Assembly (NCBI RefSeq): GCF_001544555.2
Contig: NZ_FCOK02000024.1
Coordinates: 47,852-111,851 of the forward strand
DNA from: Caballeronia udeis
Lineage (GTDB): Bacteria; Pseudomonadota; Gammaproteobacteria; Burkholderiales; Burkholderiaceae
Direction: 5' to 3'
DNA length: 64,000 nt
Shown: positions 16,819 through 25,409 of the stretch, piece after piece
Layout: the number at the start of each line of letters is the position of its first letter
Position numbering within the stretch: the first letter of the stretch is position 1
Position numbers and translations under genes: made by a program
Notes under the pieces: model-generated
Told to the model about the DNA's origin: nothing
Seen by the model: the letters and a program-made list of their open reading frames with translations, nothing else
Databases searched by the model: none

Positions 16819-17990
16819 TGTACGTTGCAGTCAAAGGCGGAGAACGCGCTATTGAACGTTCATGGGACTTGCTTGCCGCTAACCGGCGCGGCGATGAATC
16901 GATCGCTGAACTGGGTGTCGACCAGATTCGCGAGCAGCTCGGGCTGGCGGTTGCGCGTGTGATGACCGAAGGTTCGGTCTACGATGAAGAACTGGCCGCA
17001 CTCGCGATCAAGCAGGCAGCAGGCGACCTTGTGGAAGCCATTTTCCTGCTGCGGGCGTATCGCACGACGCTGCCTCGATTCGGTTATACGGTGCCGCTCG
17101 ATACGGAAGCCATGCTTGTGGAACGGCGCATTTCGGCTGCGTTCAAGGACATTCCGGGCGGACAGGTGCTGGGCGGTACGTACGATTACACCCAGCGTCT
17201 GCTCGACTTCAGCTTGCTGGCCGAAGGCGGCCCGCGCACACCCGACGTCAGCCTTCCCAGCGCGCCCGCACCGCAGCAGGAAGCAATGCCGCGCGTGCTC
17301 GCATTGCTCGACAAGGAAGGGTTGATCGAGCAGGAAAAGAAGCACGCGGACGCGCCCGAACCCGGCGATCTTTCGCGCGAGCCCCTGATGTTCCCCGTCG
17401 AGCGCCCGGTCCGTTTGCAGAATCTGGCCCGCGCTGATGAGGGTTTCCTGCTGGCTGTCGGCTACGCCACGCAGCGCGGTTATGCAAACTCGCATCCGTT
17501 CGCCGGCGAGATTCGTTACGGAGAAGTCGCCGTCGAGCTGGAGCTTGAAGAGCTGGGATTCGCGGTAGAGATCGGCGATATCGACATCACCGAGTGCCAG
17601 ATGATCAACCAGTTCGCCGGCAGCGGCGACGTGCCGCCCACGTTCACGCAAGGGTATGGCCTCGCATTCGGCCACTCGGAACGCAAGACCATGGCCATGG
17701 CGCTGGTCGACCGTGCACTGCGCGCGCAGGAACTGGGCGAGACCGTTTCGTCGCCGACGCAGGACGCGGAATTCGTGCTTTATCACAGCGACAACGTGGA
17801 AGCATCGGGCTTCGTGCAGCACTTGAAATTGCCGCACTACGTCGACTTCCAGTCCGAGCTCGAGTTGCTGCGGCGTTTGCGTGCGGGCATCGAGAAAGAA
17901 GCGCAGCGCGAACGTGTTGCTCAGGAAGAGTATCAGGCTCAGGAAGGGCAACAAGCGCAGCCCGAGCCCAGCGAGGAGAACGCAGCATGA
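16818..17990 (+). CDS. phnI: C-P lyase subunit PhnI (nucleosidase-like, adenine displacement)
   Basis: A 390-residue protein. With PhnG, PhnH and PhnL, PhnI couples phosphonate to ribose C1 of ATP and releases adenine; alone it acts as a purine nucleosidase. The start MYVAVKGGERAIERSWDLLA and segments FAGEIRYGEVAVE and YHSDNVEASGFVQHLKLPHY are conserved. The ATG at 16818 overlaps the phnH stop; an upstream in-frame ATG inside phnH is not used by comparison with family length. The last 30 residues are a Glu/Gln-rich tail, and the TGA overlaps the phnJ ATG. Confidence 0.94.
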   Translation: MYVAVKGGERAIERSWDLLAANRRGDESIAELGVDQIREQLGLAVARVMTEGSVYDEELAALAIKQAAGDLVEAIFLLRAYRTTLPRFGYTVPLDTEAMLVERRISAAFKDIPGGQVLGGTYDYTQRLLDFSLLAEGGPRTPDVSLPSAPAPQQEAMPRVLALLDKEGLIEQEKKHADAPEPGDLSREPLMFPVERPVRLQNLARADEGFLLAVGYATQRGYANSHPFAGEIRYGEVAVELELEELGFAVEIGDIDITECQMINQFAGSGDVPPTFTQGYGLAFGHSERKTMAMALVDRALRAQELGETVSSPTQDAEFVLYHSDNVEASGFVQHLKLPHYVDFQSELELLRRLRAGIEKEAQRERVAQEEYQAQEGQQAQPEPSEENAA

Positions 17991-18856
17991 ATGCGCGTAT
18001 CGAAGAAAGTGCCATGGCTGAAGGCTATAACTTCGCCTACCTCGATGAACAAACCAAACGCATGATCCGTCGCGCGTTGTTGAAAGCGGTCGCCGTGCCG
18101 GGTCATCAGGTGCCGTTTGCATCGCGGGAAATGCCCTTGCCGTATGGCTGGGGAACGGGCGGCCTGCAGGTGACGTCCGCGATCATCGGACGCAGCGACA
18201 CGCTGAAGGTGATCGACCAGGGCTCCGATGAAACCACCAACGCCGTGAATATCCGCCGCTTCTTTGCGCGCACGGCCGGCGTGACGACCACCACGCGCAC
18301 GGTGGAAGCATCCATTGTCCAGACCCGTCACCGGATTCCTGAAACACCGCTGACCGAAGCACAGATCCTGGTGTACCAGGTGCCAATGCCCGAGCCGCTG
18401 TACCGACTCGAGCCTCGCGTCACCGAGAGCCGCAAGCTCCATGCGCTGGCGGACTACGGGCTGATCAACGTGAAGTACTACGAGGACATCGTGCAGCACG
18501 GCAGCATTGCGACCACCTACGATTACCCGGTGCTCGTGAACGATCGTTATCTCACTTCACCATCGCCCATTCCCAAGTTCGACAACCCGAAGATGCACAT
18601 GAACCCGGCGCTCCAACTGTTCGGCGCGGGCCGCGAACGCCGCATCTATGCGATCCCGCCTTATACGAAGGTACGGAGTCTCGACTTCGAGGATCATCCG
18701 TTCACCATTCAGCACTGGGACCATGAGTGCGCGTTATGCGGATCGCGTGAGAGTTTCCTCGACGAAATGATTGTGGACGACGCCGGCGCGCGCATGTTCG
18801 TGTGTTCGGACAGCGACTACTGCCAGGAACGTCGCGCAGCACAGGAGGACGCATGA
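17987..18856 (+). CDS. phnJ: Alpha-D-ribose 1-methylphosphonate 5-phosphate C-P lyase PhnJ
   Basis: The 289-residue radical SAM subunit that breaks the carbon-phosphorus bond. Cys248, Cys251, Cys273 and Cys279 have the same spacing as E. coli Cys241, Cys244, Cys266 and Cys272, so the iron-sulfur cluster ligands and the catalytic thiyl cysteine are intact. Gly39 in VPGHQVPFASREMPLPYGWG corresponds to the glycyl radical site. It overlaps phnI (ATGA) and phnK (ATGA). Everything needed for activity is visible, so the enzyme should be functional. Confidence 0.95.
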   Translation: MNARIEESAMAEGYNFAYLDEQTKRMIRRALLKAVAVPGHQVPFASREMPLPYGWGTGGLQVTSAIIGRSDTLKVIDQGSDETTNAVNIRRFFARTAGVTTTTRTVEASIVQTRHRIPETPLTEAQILVYQVPMPEPLYRLEPRVTESRKLHALADYGLINVKYYEDIVQHGSIATTYDYPVLVNDRYLTSPSPIPKFDNPKMHMNPALQLFGAGRERRIYAIPPYTKVRSLDFEDHPFTIQHWDHECALCGSRESFLDEMIVDDAGARMFVCSDSDYCQERRAAQEDA

Positions 18857-19641
18857 ATCTTTCAACACCCGCACTGCCTTTGCTCACCGGCCGCGGACTC
18901 ACGAAGCGCTATGACGGCCGCGGCGGATGTGCCGATGTGGACATCGATATATACCCGGGCGAAGTGCTTTGCATCGTCGGCGAATCCGGTTCAGGGAAAT
19001 CCACCTTGCTGAACGCACTGGCGCTGCGAACCCCCGTGAACGAAGGTGCGTTGCACTATCGCACCGTGGAGCATGAGGTGCTCGACCTGTTCGCGTTGCC
19101 CATGCCGCGCCGCAGGATGCTCGCTCGTACGGACTGGGGTTTCGTGCACCAGAATGCGCGTGACGGACTGCGTCACGGCGTGTCGGCCGGGGCGAATATC
19201 GGCGAGCCGTTGATGGCGAACGGGGCCCGCCACTACGGACGCCTTCGTGAAACCGCCTCCGACTGGATGAGCCAGGTCGAACTGGATGCCGCGCGTATCG
19301 ACGAGTTGCCTTCCGCGTTTTCAGGCGGCATGCAGCAGCGGCTTCAGATTGCGCGCAATCTTGTTACGAAACCGCGCCTCGTATTCATGGACGAGCCTAC
19401 CGCGGGGCTGGATGTCTCCGTGCAGGCGCGGCTGCTGGACCTGCTTCGCACATTGACGGCCAAGCTTCATCTTGCTGCCCTGATTGTCACGCACGATATT
19501 GGTGTGGCGCGTTTGCTCGCGCATCGTCTTATGGTGATGAAGGACGGGCGAGTGGTGGAGAGCGGACTGACCGACCAGGTGCTCGATGACCCCCAACATC
19601 CCTATACACAGACGTTGGTTGCGTCCGTGCTGCCAGTTTGA
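18853..19641 (+). CDS. phnK: C-P lyase accessory ATPase PhnK
   Basis: A 262-residue ABC-type ATPase that binds the PhnGHIJ core through PhnJ; it is not a transporter subunit. Walker A is GESGSGKST, the signature FSGGMQQRLQIARNL, Walker B RLVFMDEPTAGLDVS. The start ATG at 18853 overlaps the phnJ stop; the longer frame upstream is inside phnJ. WGFVHQNARDGLRHGVSAGA is a PhnK-specific Q-loop region. Confidence 0.93.
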   Translation: MNLSTPALPLLTGRGLTKRYDGRGGCADVDIDIYPGEVLCIVGESGSGKSTLLNALALRTPVNEGALHYRTVEHEVLDLFALPMPRRRMLARTDWGFVHQNARDGLRHGVSAGANIGEPLMANGARHYGRLRETASDWMSQVELDAARIDELPSAFSGGMQQRLQIARNLVTKPRLVFMDEPTAGLDVSVQARLLDLLRTLTAKLHLAALIVTHDIGVARLLAHRLMVMKDGRVVESGLTDQVLDDPQHPYTQTLVASVLPV

Positions 19642-19650
19642 GGTACGAGA

Positions 19651-20436
19651 ATGAATGCCAATGCCGATCTTTCCAATGAGCTTGCGTTTGCTGAACGCGC
19701 GGCGCTGATGCTGCGTGCGCGAGCGGTGGAGAAGACCTTTACGCTGCATCAGCAGGGTGGCGTGCGCATCGCTGCGCTGGGCGGCGTGTCGCTCGATGTG
19801 GAACGACGCGAGTGTGTCGTGTTGTCGGGGCCTTCGGGCGCCGGCAAGAGCACGTTGCTGCGCTGCATGTACGGCAACTATCTGCTCACGCGCGGCACGG
19901 TTGCCATCCGCGATGAAAGCCGCACGTCGAAATACCTGTCGCTGTCCGATGCGTTGCCGCACGATGTGATTCGCTTGCGCCGTACTACCATGGGTTATGT
20001 GAGCCAGTTTTTGCGCGCTATCCCGCGCGTGTCGTCGCTCGATCTCGTCAGCGAACCGCTGATCTCTCGCGGCATGAATGAAGAAGAAGCACGGACACGC
20101 GCCGGCGCGCTGCTCGAACGCCTCAACGTGGCGCGGCGTCTGTGGACGCTTGCACCGGCCACGTTCTCCGGCGGTGAACAACAACGCATCAATATCGCGC
20201 GCGGGCTGATTGCTGAACAGCCGCTGCTTCTGCTCGACGAACCCACGGCGTCGCTCGATGCCGAGAACCGGCAGGTGGTGGCGGACCTGATCGTCGAGGC
20301 GCGCGAGCGGGGCGCGGCAATCGTCGGAATTTTTCATGACGAGGACACGCGCGAACGTGTTGCGACCCGACTGATTCAACTCAACGCTCCCGCCGGGCAG
20401 GCGGCAACGACTACGGAAACCTTGCAGACATGTTGA
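19651..20436 (+). CDS. phnL: C-P lyase accessory ATPase PhnL
   Basis: A 261-residue ABC-type ATPase of the C-P lyase pathway, with Walker A GPSGAGKST, signature FSGGEQQRINIARGL and Walker B LLLLDEPTASLDAEN. It contributes with PhnGHI to forming ribose 1-phosphonate triphosphate. GAGGTACGAG lies just before the ATG at 19651, nine bases after the phnK stop. Its last codons overlap the phnM start by seven bases. Confidence 0.93.
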   Translation: MNANADLSNELAFAERAALMLRARAVEKTFTLHQQGGVRIAALGGVSLDVERRECVVLSGPSGAGKSTLLRCMYGNYLLTRGTVAIRDESRTSKYLSLSDALPHDVIRLRRTTMGYVSQFLRAIPRVSSLDLVSEPLISRGMNEEEARTRAGALLERLNVARRLWTLAPATFSGGEQQRINIARGLIAEQPLLLLDEPTASLDAENRQVVADLIVEARERGAAIVGIFHDEDTRERVATRLIQLNAPAGQAATTTETLQTC

Positions 20437-21563
20437 TCAAAAACGCGCGTATCGTCACTCGCGATGAAGAGTTCACAGGCGTAATACGAGTAGCCGAGGG
20501 CCGTATCACCGAGGTGGCTCCCGGCACGACGTCGGTTGCGGAAGCAGAGGACTGGGGCGGTGATTACCTGTTGCCCGGACTCGTCGAACTGCATACCGAC
20601 AACATCGAAAAGCATATCGCGCCGCGGCCGGGCGTGTTGTGGAACCACGACGCCGCCATCCTCGTGCACGACGCCCAGGTTGCAACGGCCGGTATCACGA
20701 CCGTTTTCGATGCACTTGGGATCGGTTCGCGTGGAGGCGTGGGCGTACGCGGCAAGGAAATACAGACCAACTGCGCGCGCTCGATCGAGCGGCTGGCGGG
20801 GAGCGGCATGCTGCGCGTCGAACACTTCCTGCATCTGCGATGCGAAGTGGCGGCAGCGGACGTGCTTGAAGTATTTGAGGGGCTGGTTTCGCATCCGCTG
20901 CTGCGCCTCGTCTCCGTGATGGACCATACGCCGGGCCAGCGCCAATGGCACGATCCGGTCCAGTGGCGCAAGTATCAGGAGCGTCACGGTAAATGGACCG
21001 ACGAACACGCGAGCACGGTGCTCAATGAACTGACCGACGACCAGCATCGGTACGCGCGGGTTCATCGCAGCGAGATCGTCGCGCGTTGCAAGACGCTGGG
21101 TCTGCCGATTGCGAGCCACGACGACACATCGGTCGAGCACGTGCTGGAAGCCGTGGAGGATGGCGTCGCCCTCGCCGAGTTTCCGACGACGCTGGCCGCG
21201 GCGCAGGCGGCAAGGGATCATGACATTGCGACGATCATGGGCGCACCGAATGTCGTGCGCGGCGGCTCGCACTCGGGCAACGTATCCGCGCTCGAGATGG
21301 CACGCGCGGGGTTGCTCGACATCCTGTCGTCGGACTATGTGCCGTCAAGCTTGCTGACCGCCACGTTCGAACTCGTCGACAAGGCCGGCTGGTCGCTGCC
21401 GCAAGCCATTCGCACGGTATCGTGGGCTCCCGCCAAGGCGGCCGGCCTGACGGATCGCGGTGCGATCGGCGTGGGGCTGAGGGCTGATTTCGTGCGCGTC
21501 GCCATGGCGGATCGCTTGCCGGTGCCACGTGCCACGTTCCTTGAAGGCAAACGCGTGGCGTGA
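20430..21563 (+). CDS. phnM: Alpha-D-ribose 1-methylphosphonate 5-triphosphate diphosphatase PhnM
   Basis: A 377-residue amidohydrolase-fold enzyme that removes pyrophosphate to give the PhnJ substrate. The metal-binding start is LPGLVELHTDNIEKH near residue 50, and later HDDTS and GAPNVVRGGSHSGN segments are typical. The ATG at 20430 lies inside the end of phnL. It is the last gene of the operon; no phnO or phnP follows. Confidence 0.94.
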   Translation: MLIKNARIVTRDEEFTGVIRVAEGRITEVAPGTTSVAEAEDWGGDYLLPGLVELHTDNIEKHIAPRPGVLWNHDAAILVHDAQVATAGITTVFDALGIGSRGGVGVRGKEIQTNCARSIERLAGSGMLRVEHFLHLRCEVAAADVLEVFEGLVSHPLLRLVSVMDHTPGQRQWHDPVQWRKYQERHGKWTDEHASTVLNELTDDQHRYARVHRSEIVARCKTLGLPIASHDDTSVEHVLEAVEDGVALAEFPTTLAAAQAARDHDIATIMGAPNVVRGGSHSGNVSALEMARAGLLDILSSDYVPSSLLTATFELVDKAGWSLPQAIRTVSWAPAKAAGLTDRGAIGVGLRADFVRVAMADRLPVPRATFLEGKRVA

Positions 21564-21640
21564 TTGCGGGCAGCGGATAGCTGCATTGATTATTGACTCT
21601 GGACATGCGCCGGTGCCTTTGGGCAGCCAGAGGTAGCTCG

Positions 21641-21667
21641 TTCGGGCAGCGCGTCATGTTGCCCGAA
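21641..21667 (+). terminator. Weak hairpin downstream of phnM
   Basis: TTCGGGCA (21641-21648) and TGCCCGAA (21660-21667) form a perfect 8-bp stem with an 11-base loop. There is no U-tract, so it would be a Rho-assisted end or a 3' stabiliser rather than a classic terminator. Confidence 0.3.
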
Positions 21668-22069
21668 TCGAATCTCGTCGTCGTTCATGAATCACATCGC
21701 ATGCTCAAGAATGAGAAAGGGCAAACCCTTCCGTAAAAACACCAACTTCAGCCACGCCGAACCCCAGCTTCATCGAAAACCAATTGTTGGCTCCGCACGC
21801 CTGAACCACACTCGCATCCATTCCAGCCGGGTGTTTTCTGCCGGGTACAGCACCAGGGGCAAGGGACAATGACAGCAGGCGGGCAAGAGGCGCGCGGGCA
21901 GGGCTTGGGCATTCACCAGAAGATCAGCGACATCCCACGTCGATGGGTACAGGCTACGCCCAGTGCGATCGCCGCGCGCATGACATATGCCGGCGCGCCC
22001 GTGTTGAAGACGAGGCTTCTGCGCACTTGCGCGAGGGGCCGTGAACCAGGCATTAAGTAAAACAAAACC

Positions 22070-22102
22070 CCCGATTCAGAAATCGCGACTTCGCGAATCG
22101 GG
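22070..22102. promoter_or_regulatory. Inverted repeat 1 upstream of the itaconate operon
   Basis: CCCGATTC (22070-22077) and GAATCGGG (22095-22102) are perfect 8-bp arms around 17 bases, 77 bp before the ich start. The size suits a LysR-type recognition site or an mRNA hairpin. Confidence 0.4.
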
Positions 22103-22106
22103 TAGA

Positions 22107-22138
22107 CGGGTTCATAGTTGAAGTCACCGTTGAACCCG
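22107..22138. promoter_or_regulatory. Inverted repeat 2 upstream of the itaconate operon
   Basis: CGGGTTCA (22107-22114) and TGAACCCG (22131-22138) are perfect 8-bp arms around 16 bases, four bases after repeat 1 and 40 bp before the ich start. The tandem layout resembles recognition and activation sites of LysR regulators. Confidence 0.4.
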
Positions 22139-22178
22139 CCTGTCGACCCACCCGCCACGTACAACGAGAGACGCCATC

Positions 22179-23030
22179 GTGCCCGAAGCGACTGAAAAAT
22201 TCGACGACTGGCTGGACAAGACACAAGTTGTCCATGACGTGATCACCGCGTTCCCGCTGGCGGCCATGGCCGCTACGCTCAATCGCGAGCCCGAGACGAA
22301 AAATGTGCCGCCACTGTGGCACTGGCTCTATTTTTTACCGATTGCGCCGTTGTCTGAAACCGGCCCTGATGGCCATCCGAAACGCGGCGGTTTCCTGCCG
22401 CCCGTACCGTTGCCCCGCCGGATGTGGGCGGGCGGACGCCTGACATTTCATGAACCGCTGGTGGTCGGCGAAGCGGCGACACGCACGTCGACTATCGTGA
22501 ATATTGAGGACAAGACGGGCCGCACCGGGCGGCTCGTGTTCGTGACGGTCCAGCACGAGATTGAAGCGGGCGGGGCGCTCAAGATCGAGGAAGAGCACGA
22601 CATTGTCTACCGCGACGAGCCCGCGCCCGATGCTTCCAATGTGTCGCGGAAAGAGCCCGCCAAAGCGCCCGTCGACGAGACCTTCAGCCGCGAGATTCCG
22701 ACCGACCCGGTGCTGCTGTTTCGCTACTCGGCGCTGACCTTCAATAGTCACAGGATTCATTACGATCAACCGTATGTCACGCAGGAAGAGGGATATCCGG
22801 GTTTGATCGTGCATGGCCCGTTGATCGCGACAATGCTCGTGGATCTGGTGCGCCGCGAATTACCCGGCGCGAACATCGCGAGCTTCGCTTTTCGCGCGCT
22901 GCGCCCGACCTTCGCACCCAATCCATTCACCGTATGCGGCAAACCGTCGGATGACGGCCGCACTATCGAGTTATGGGCGAAAGACCATGACGGTTACTTG
23001 ACGATGCGCGCCACTGCGACGCTCGCCTGA
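22179..23030 (+). CDS. ich: Itaconyl-CoA hydratase (MaoC/HTD2-like)
   Basis: A 283-residue double hot-dog protein. The N-terminal half has the FAS1-like dehydratase pattern (FLPPVPLPRRMWAGGRL) and the C-terminal half carries FNSHRIHYDQPYV and GYPGLIVHGPL, the hydratase Asp/His region. This fits Ich, which hydrates itaconyl-CoA to citramalyl-CoA, or the related mesaconyl-C4-CoA hydratase. The start is a GTG at 22179 preceded by GAGAG. The gene order, with acyl-CoA dehydrogenase, PrpD homologue, family III CoA-transferase and lyase, matches the itaconate locus of Pseudomonas aeruginosa, which supports the itaconate call. Confidence 0.82.
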   Translation: MPEATEKFDDWLDKTQVVHDVITAFPLAAMAATLNREPETKNVPPLWHWLYFLPIAPLSETGPDGHPKRGGFLPPVPLPRRMWAGGRLTFHEPLVVGEAATRTSTIVNIEDKTGRTGRLVFVTVQHEIEAGGALKIEEEHDIVYRDEPAPDASNVSRKEPAKAPVDETFSREIPTDPVLLFRYSALTFNSHRIHYDQPYVTQEEGYPGLIVHGPLIATMLVDLVRRELPGANIASFAFRALRPTFAPNPFTVCGKPSDDGRTIELWAKDHDGYLTMRATATLA

Positions 23031-23046
23031 ATCTAAAAAAGTCCTT

Positions 23047-24210
23047 ATGCAGACCACTCATTCCGATCAGTTCCAGGACATTCGCGAAGCTGTTCGCGAC
23101 CTGTGCCAGCAATTTTCCGGCGACTATTTCCGCAAGATAGATGAAGCCCGTGGATACCCGGAAACCTTCGTCGACGCATTGACGAAGGCCGGCTGGCTCG
23201 CCGCGCTGATCCCGCAGGAATACGGCGGTTCGGGACTGGGTCTGACGGAAGCGTCGGTGATCATGGAGGAGATCAATCGGGCCGGCGGTAATTCCGGCGC
23301 GTGCCACGGCCAGATGTACAACATGGGCACGTTGCTGCGGCATGGCTCCGCGCAACAGAAGGACCGCTACCTGCCGCAGATCGCAAGCGGCAACCTGCGC
23401 CTCCAGTCGATGGGTGTCACCGAGCCCACCACCGGCACGGACACGACGAAGATCAAGACCACTGCCGAACGCCGTGGCGACCGTTACGTCATCAACGGCC
23501 AGAAGGTATGGATCTCGCGGGTGCAGCATTCCGACCTGATGATCCTGCTTGCCCGCACGACGCCGCTCGCCGATGTAAAGCGCAAGTCCGAAGGCATGTC
23601 CATTTTCATTGTCGACTTGCGCGAGGCGATTGGTCACGGCATGACCGTGCAGCCGATCCTGAACATGGTCAACCATGAAACCAACGAGCTCTTCTTTGAT
23701 AACCTGGAAATCCCCGCGGAAAACCTGATCGGCGAAGAGGGGCAAGGGTTTAAATACATCCTCGACGGCCTCAATGCGGAACGTACGTTGATCGCGGCGG
23801 AATGTATTGGCGACGGCTACTGGTTTGTCGACAAGGTGACCGCGTACGCGAAAGAACGCATCGTGTTCGGGCGGCCCATTGGGCAGAATCAGGGCGTGCA
23901 GTTCCCCATCGCGCGCTCGTTCGTCAATGTGGAAGCGGCGAGCTTGATGCGCTTTGAAGCGGCGCGTCGCTTCGATGCCCACGAGCCCTGTGGTGCGCAA
24001 GCGAACATGGCGAAGTTGCTCGCGGCCGATGCATCGTGGGAAGCGGCCAATGCCTGCCTGCAATTCCACGGCGGCTTCGGTTTCGCCTGCGAATACGACG
24101 TCGAACGCAAGTTCCGCGAGACGCGCCTGTATCAGGTCGCGCCCATCTCCACGAACCTGATCCTCTCGTATGTCGCCGAGCATATCCTTGGCTTGCCACG
24201 CTCGTTCTGA
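23047..24210 (+). CDS. Acyl-CoA dehydrogenase of the itaconate cluster
   Basis: A 387-residue FAD-dependent acyl-CoA dehydrogenase. The N-terminal QEYGGSGLGLTEASVIMEEI, the flavin-region MGVTEPTTGTDTTKIKTTA, and the C-terminal CLQFHGGFGFACEYDVERKFRE are the standard landmarks. A homologue is part of the P. aeruginosa itaconate cluster, but its role is not fixed; it may process methylsuccinyl-CoA-like compounds. It starts 16 bp after ich and ends 3 bp before the CoA-transferase gene. Confidence 0.88.
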   Translation: MQTTHSDQFQDIREAVRDLCQQFSGDYFRKIDEARGYPETFVDALTKAGWLAALIPQEYGGSGLGLTEASVIMEEINRAGGNSGACHGQMYNMGTLLRHGSAQQKDRYLPQIASGNLRLQSMGVTEPTTGTDTTKIKTTAERRGDRYVINGQKVWISRVQHSDLMILLARTTPLADVKRKSEGMSIFIVDLREAIGHGMTVQPILNMVNHETNELFFDNLEIPAENLIGEEGQGFKYILDGLNAERTLIAAECIGDGYWFVDKVTAYAKERIVFGRPIGQNQGVQFPIARSFVNVEAASLMRFEAARRFDAHEPCGAQANMAKLLAADASWEAANACLQFHGGFGFACEYDVERKFRETRLYQVAPISTNLILSYVAEHILGLPRSF

Positions 24211-24213
24211 ATC

Positions 24214-25392
24214 ATGAGACCTCTCGACGGCATCAAGGTCATTACGCTGGAACACGCGATTGCCGCGCCGTTCTGTACTCGCCAGCTAGCCGATCTGGGC
24301 GCACGCGTGATCAAGATCGAGCGGCCCGGGACGGGCGATTTCGCACGCGGTTATGACGAACGCGTGGAAGGGCTCGCGTCGCATTTCGTGTGGACGAACC
24401 GCTCGAAGGAAAGCCTGTCGCTCGATGTAAAACAACCGGAAGCCGGGAAGATTCTCGGTACGCTCCTGGCCGATGCCGACGTGCTGGTGCAGAACCTTGC
24501 ACCGGGCGCCGCGGACCGGCTCGGTCTCGGGTATGACACGCTGAGCAAGCAATACCCGAAACTGATTGTCTGCGACATCTCGGGCTACGGGGCGGACGGT
24601 CCGTACCGTGACAAGAAGGCGTATGACCTGCTGATCCAGAGCGAATCCGGGTTCCTGTCGATTACCGGCTCACCCGGCGAACCGGCTAAAGCGGGCTGCT
24701 CGATCGCCGATATTGCCGCCGGCATGTATGCGTATTCGAACATCCTCAGTGCGCTGATTTTGCGCGGACGCACGGGCAAGGGCTGCCGGATCGACGTGTC
24801 GATGCTCGAAAGCATGGTCGAATGGATGGGTTATCCGTTGTACTACGCAATTGGCAATCAAGATCCGCCTGCGTTATCCGGCGCGTCGCACGCGACGATC
24901 TATCCGTACGGCCCGTTTCTGGCCGGGGACGGCAAGACTGTCATGCTGGGTTTGCAGAACGAACGTGAATGGAAAGTGTTTTGCGAGCGCGTGCTTGAAC
25001 AGCCGTCGCTGGCGACCGAATCGCGCTTCGACGCGAACTCCAAGCGCTCGGCATCGCGTGATGCCCTGCGCGAGTTGATTGTTGCTGCGTTCAGCAAGCT
25101 GACTGCAGCCGAGGTCGTGCAGCGGCTCGACGCAGCGGGCATTGCGAACGCGCAGATGAATACGCTGGCCGATGTCTGGGCACATCCGCAACTCGAGTCG
25201 CGCGATCGTTGGCGCGAGGTGGGCACCTCGGCGGGACCGATTCCCGCATTGCTGCCGCCGGGCATGCCGAACGGTTTCGAGCCGCGCATGGATCCTGTTC
25301 CGGCGCTGGGCGAACACACCGACGCCATCCTGCGCGAACTCGGCTACGAAACCTCGCAGATCCAGGCGTTGCGCGAAGCCGGCACCATCTAA
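24214..25392 (+). CDS. ict: Itaconate CoA-transferase (family III)
   Basis: A 392-residue CaiB/BaiF-type CoA-transferase. The start MRPLDGIKVITLEHAIAAPF and the block ADLGARVIKIERPGTGDFAR are typical, and the catalytic Asp is in KKAYDLLIQSESGF near residue 138. In this gene context the substrate is most likely itaconate, activated with succinyl-CoA. Mesaconate or another dicarboxylate is the alternative. It lies between the dehydrogenase and the PrpD-like gene in a tight operon. Confidence 0.85.
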   Translation: MRPLDGIKVITLEHAIAAPFCTRQLADLGARVIKIERPGTGDFARGYDERVEGLASHFVWTNRSKESLSLDVKQPEAGKILGTLLADADVLVQNLAPGAADRLGLGYDTLSKQYPKLIVCDISGYGADGPYRDKKAYDLLIQSESGFLSITGSPGEPAKAGCSIADIAAGMYAYSNILSALILRGRTGKGCRIDVSMLESMVEWMGYPLYYAIGNQDPPALSGASHATIYPYGPFLAGDGKTVMLGLQNEREWKVFCERVLEQPSLATESRFDANSKRSASRDALRELIVAAFSKLTAAEVVQRLDAAGIANAQMNTLADVWAHPQLESRDRWREVGTSAGPIPALLPPGMPNGFEPRMDPVPALGEHTDAILRELGYETSQIQALREAGTI

Positions 25393-25409
25393 CCCCTCAG
25401 GCGACCACC

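Larger units (their letters stand above)
21564..22178. other. 615-bp intergenic region between phnM and the itaconate cluster
   Basis: No gene that I can support. The minus-strand frame at 21913-22224 crosses into the next gene and resembles nothing. The stretch contains a hairpin near 21641 (possible phn terminator) and two tandem dyads at 22070-22138 in front of the itaconate genes. Confidence 0.5.

Noticed and set aside
21913..22224. 103-codon minus-strand frame upstream of ich
   Set aside because: Crosses the ich start and the two dyads; no motif.
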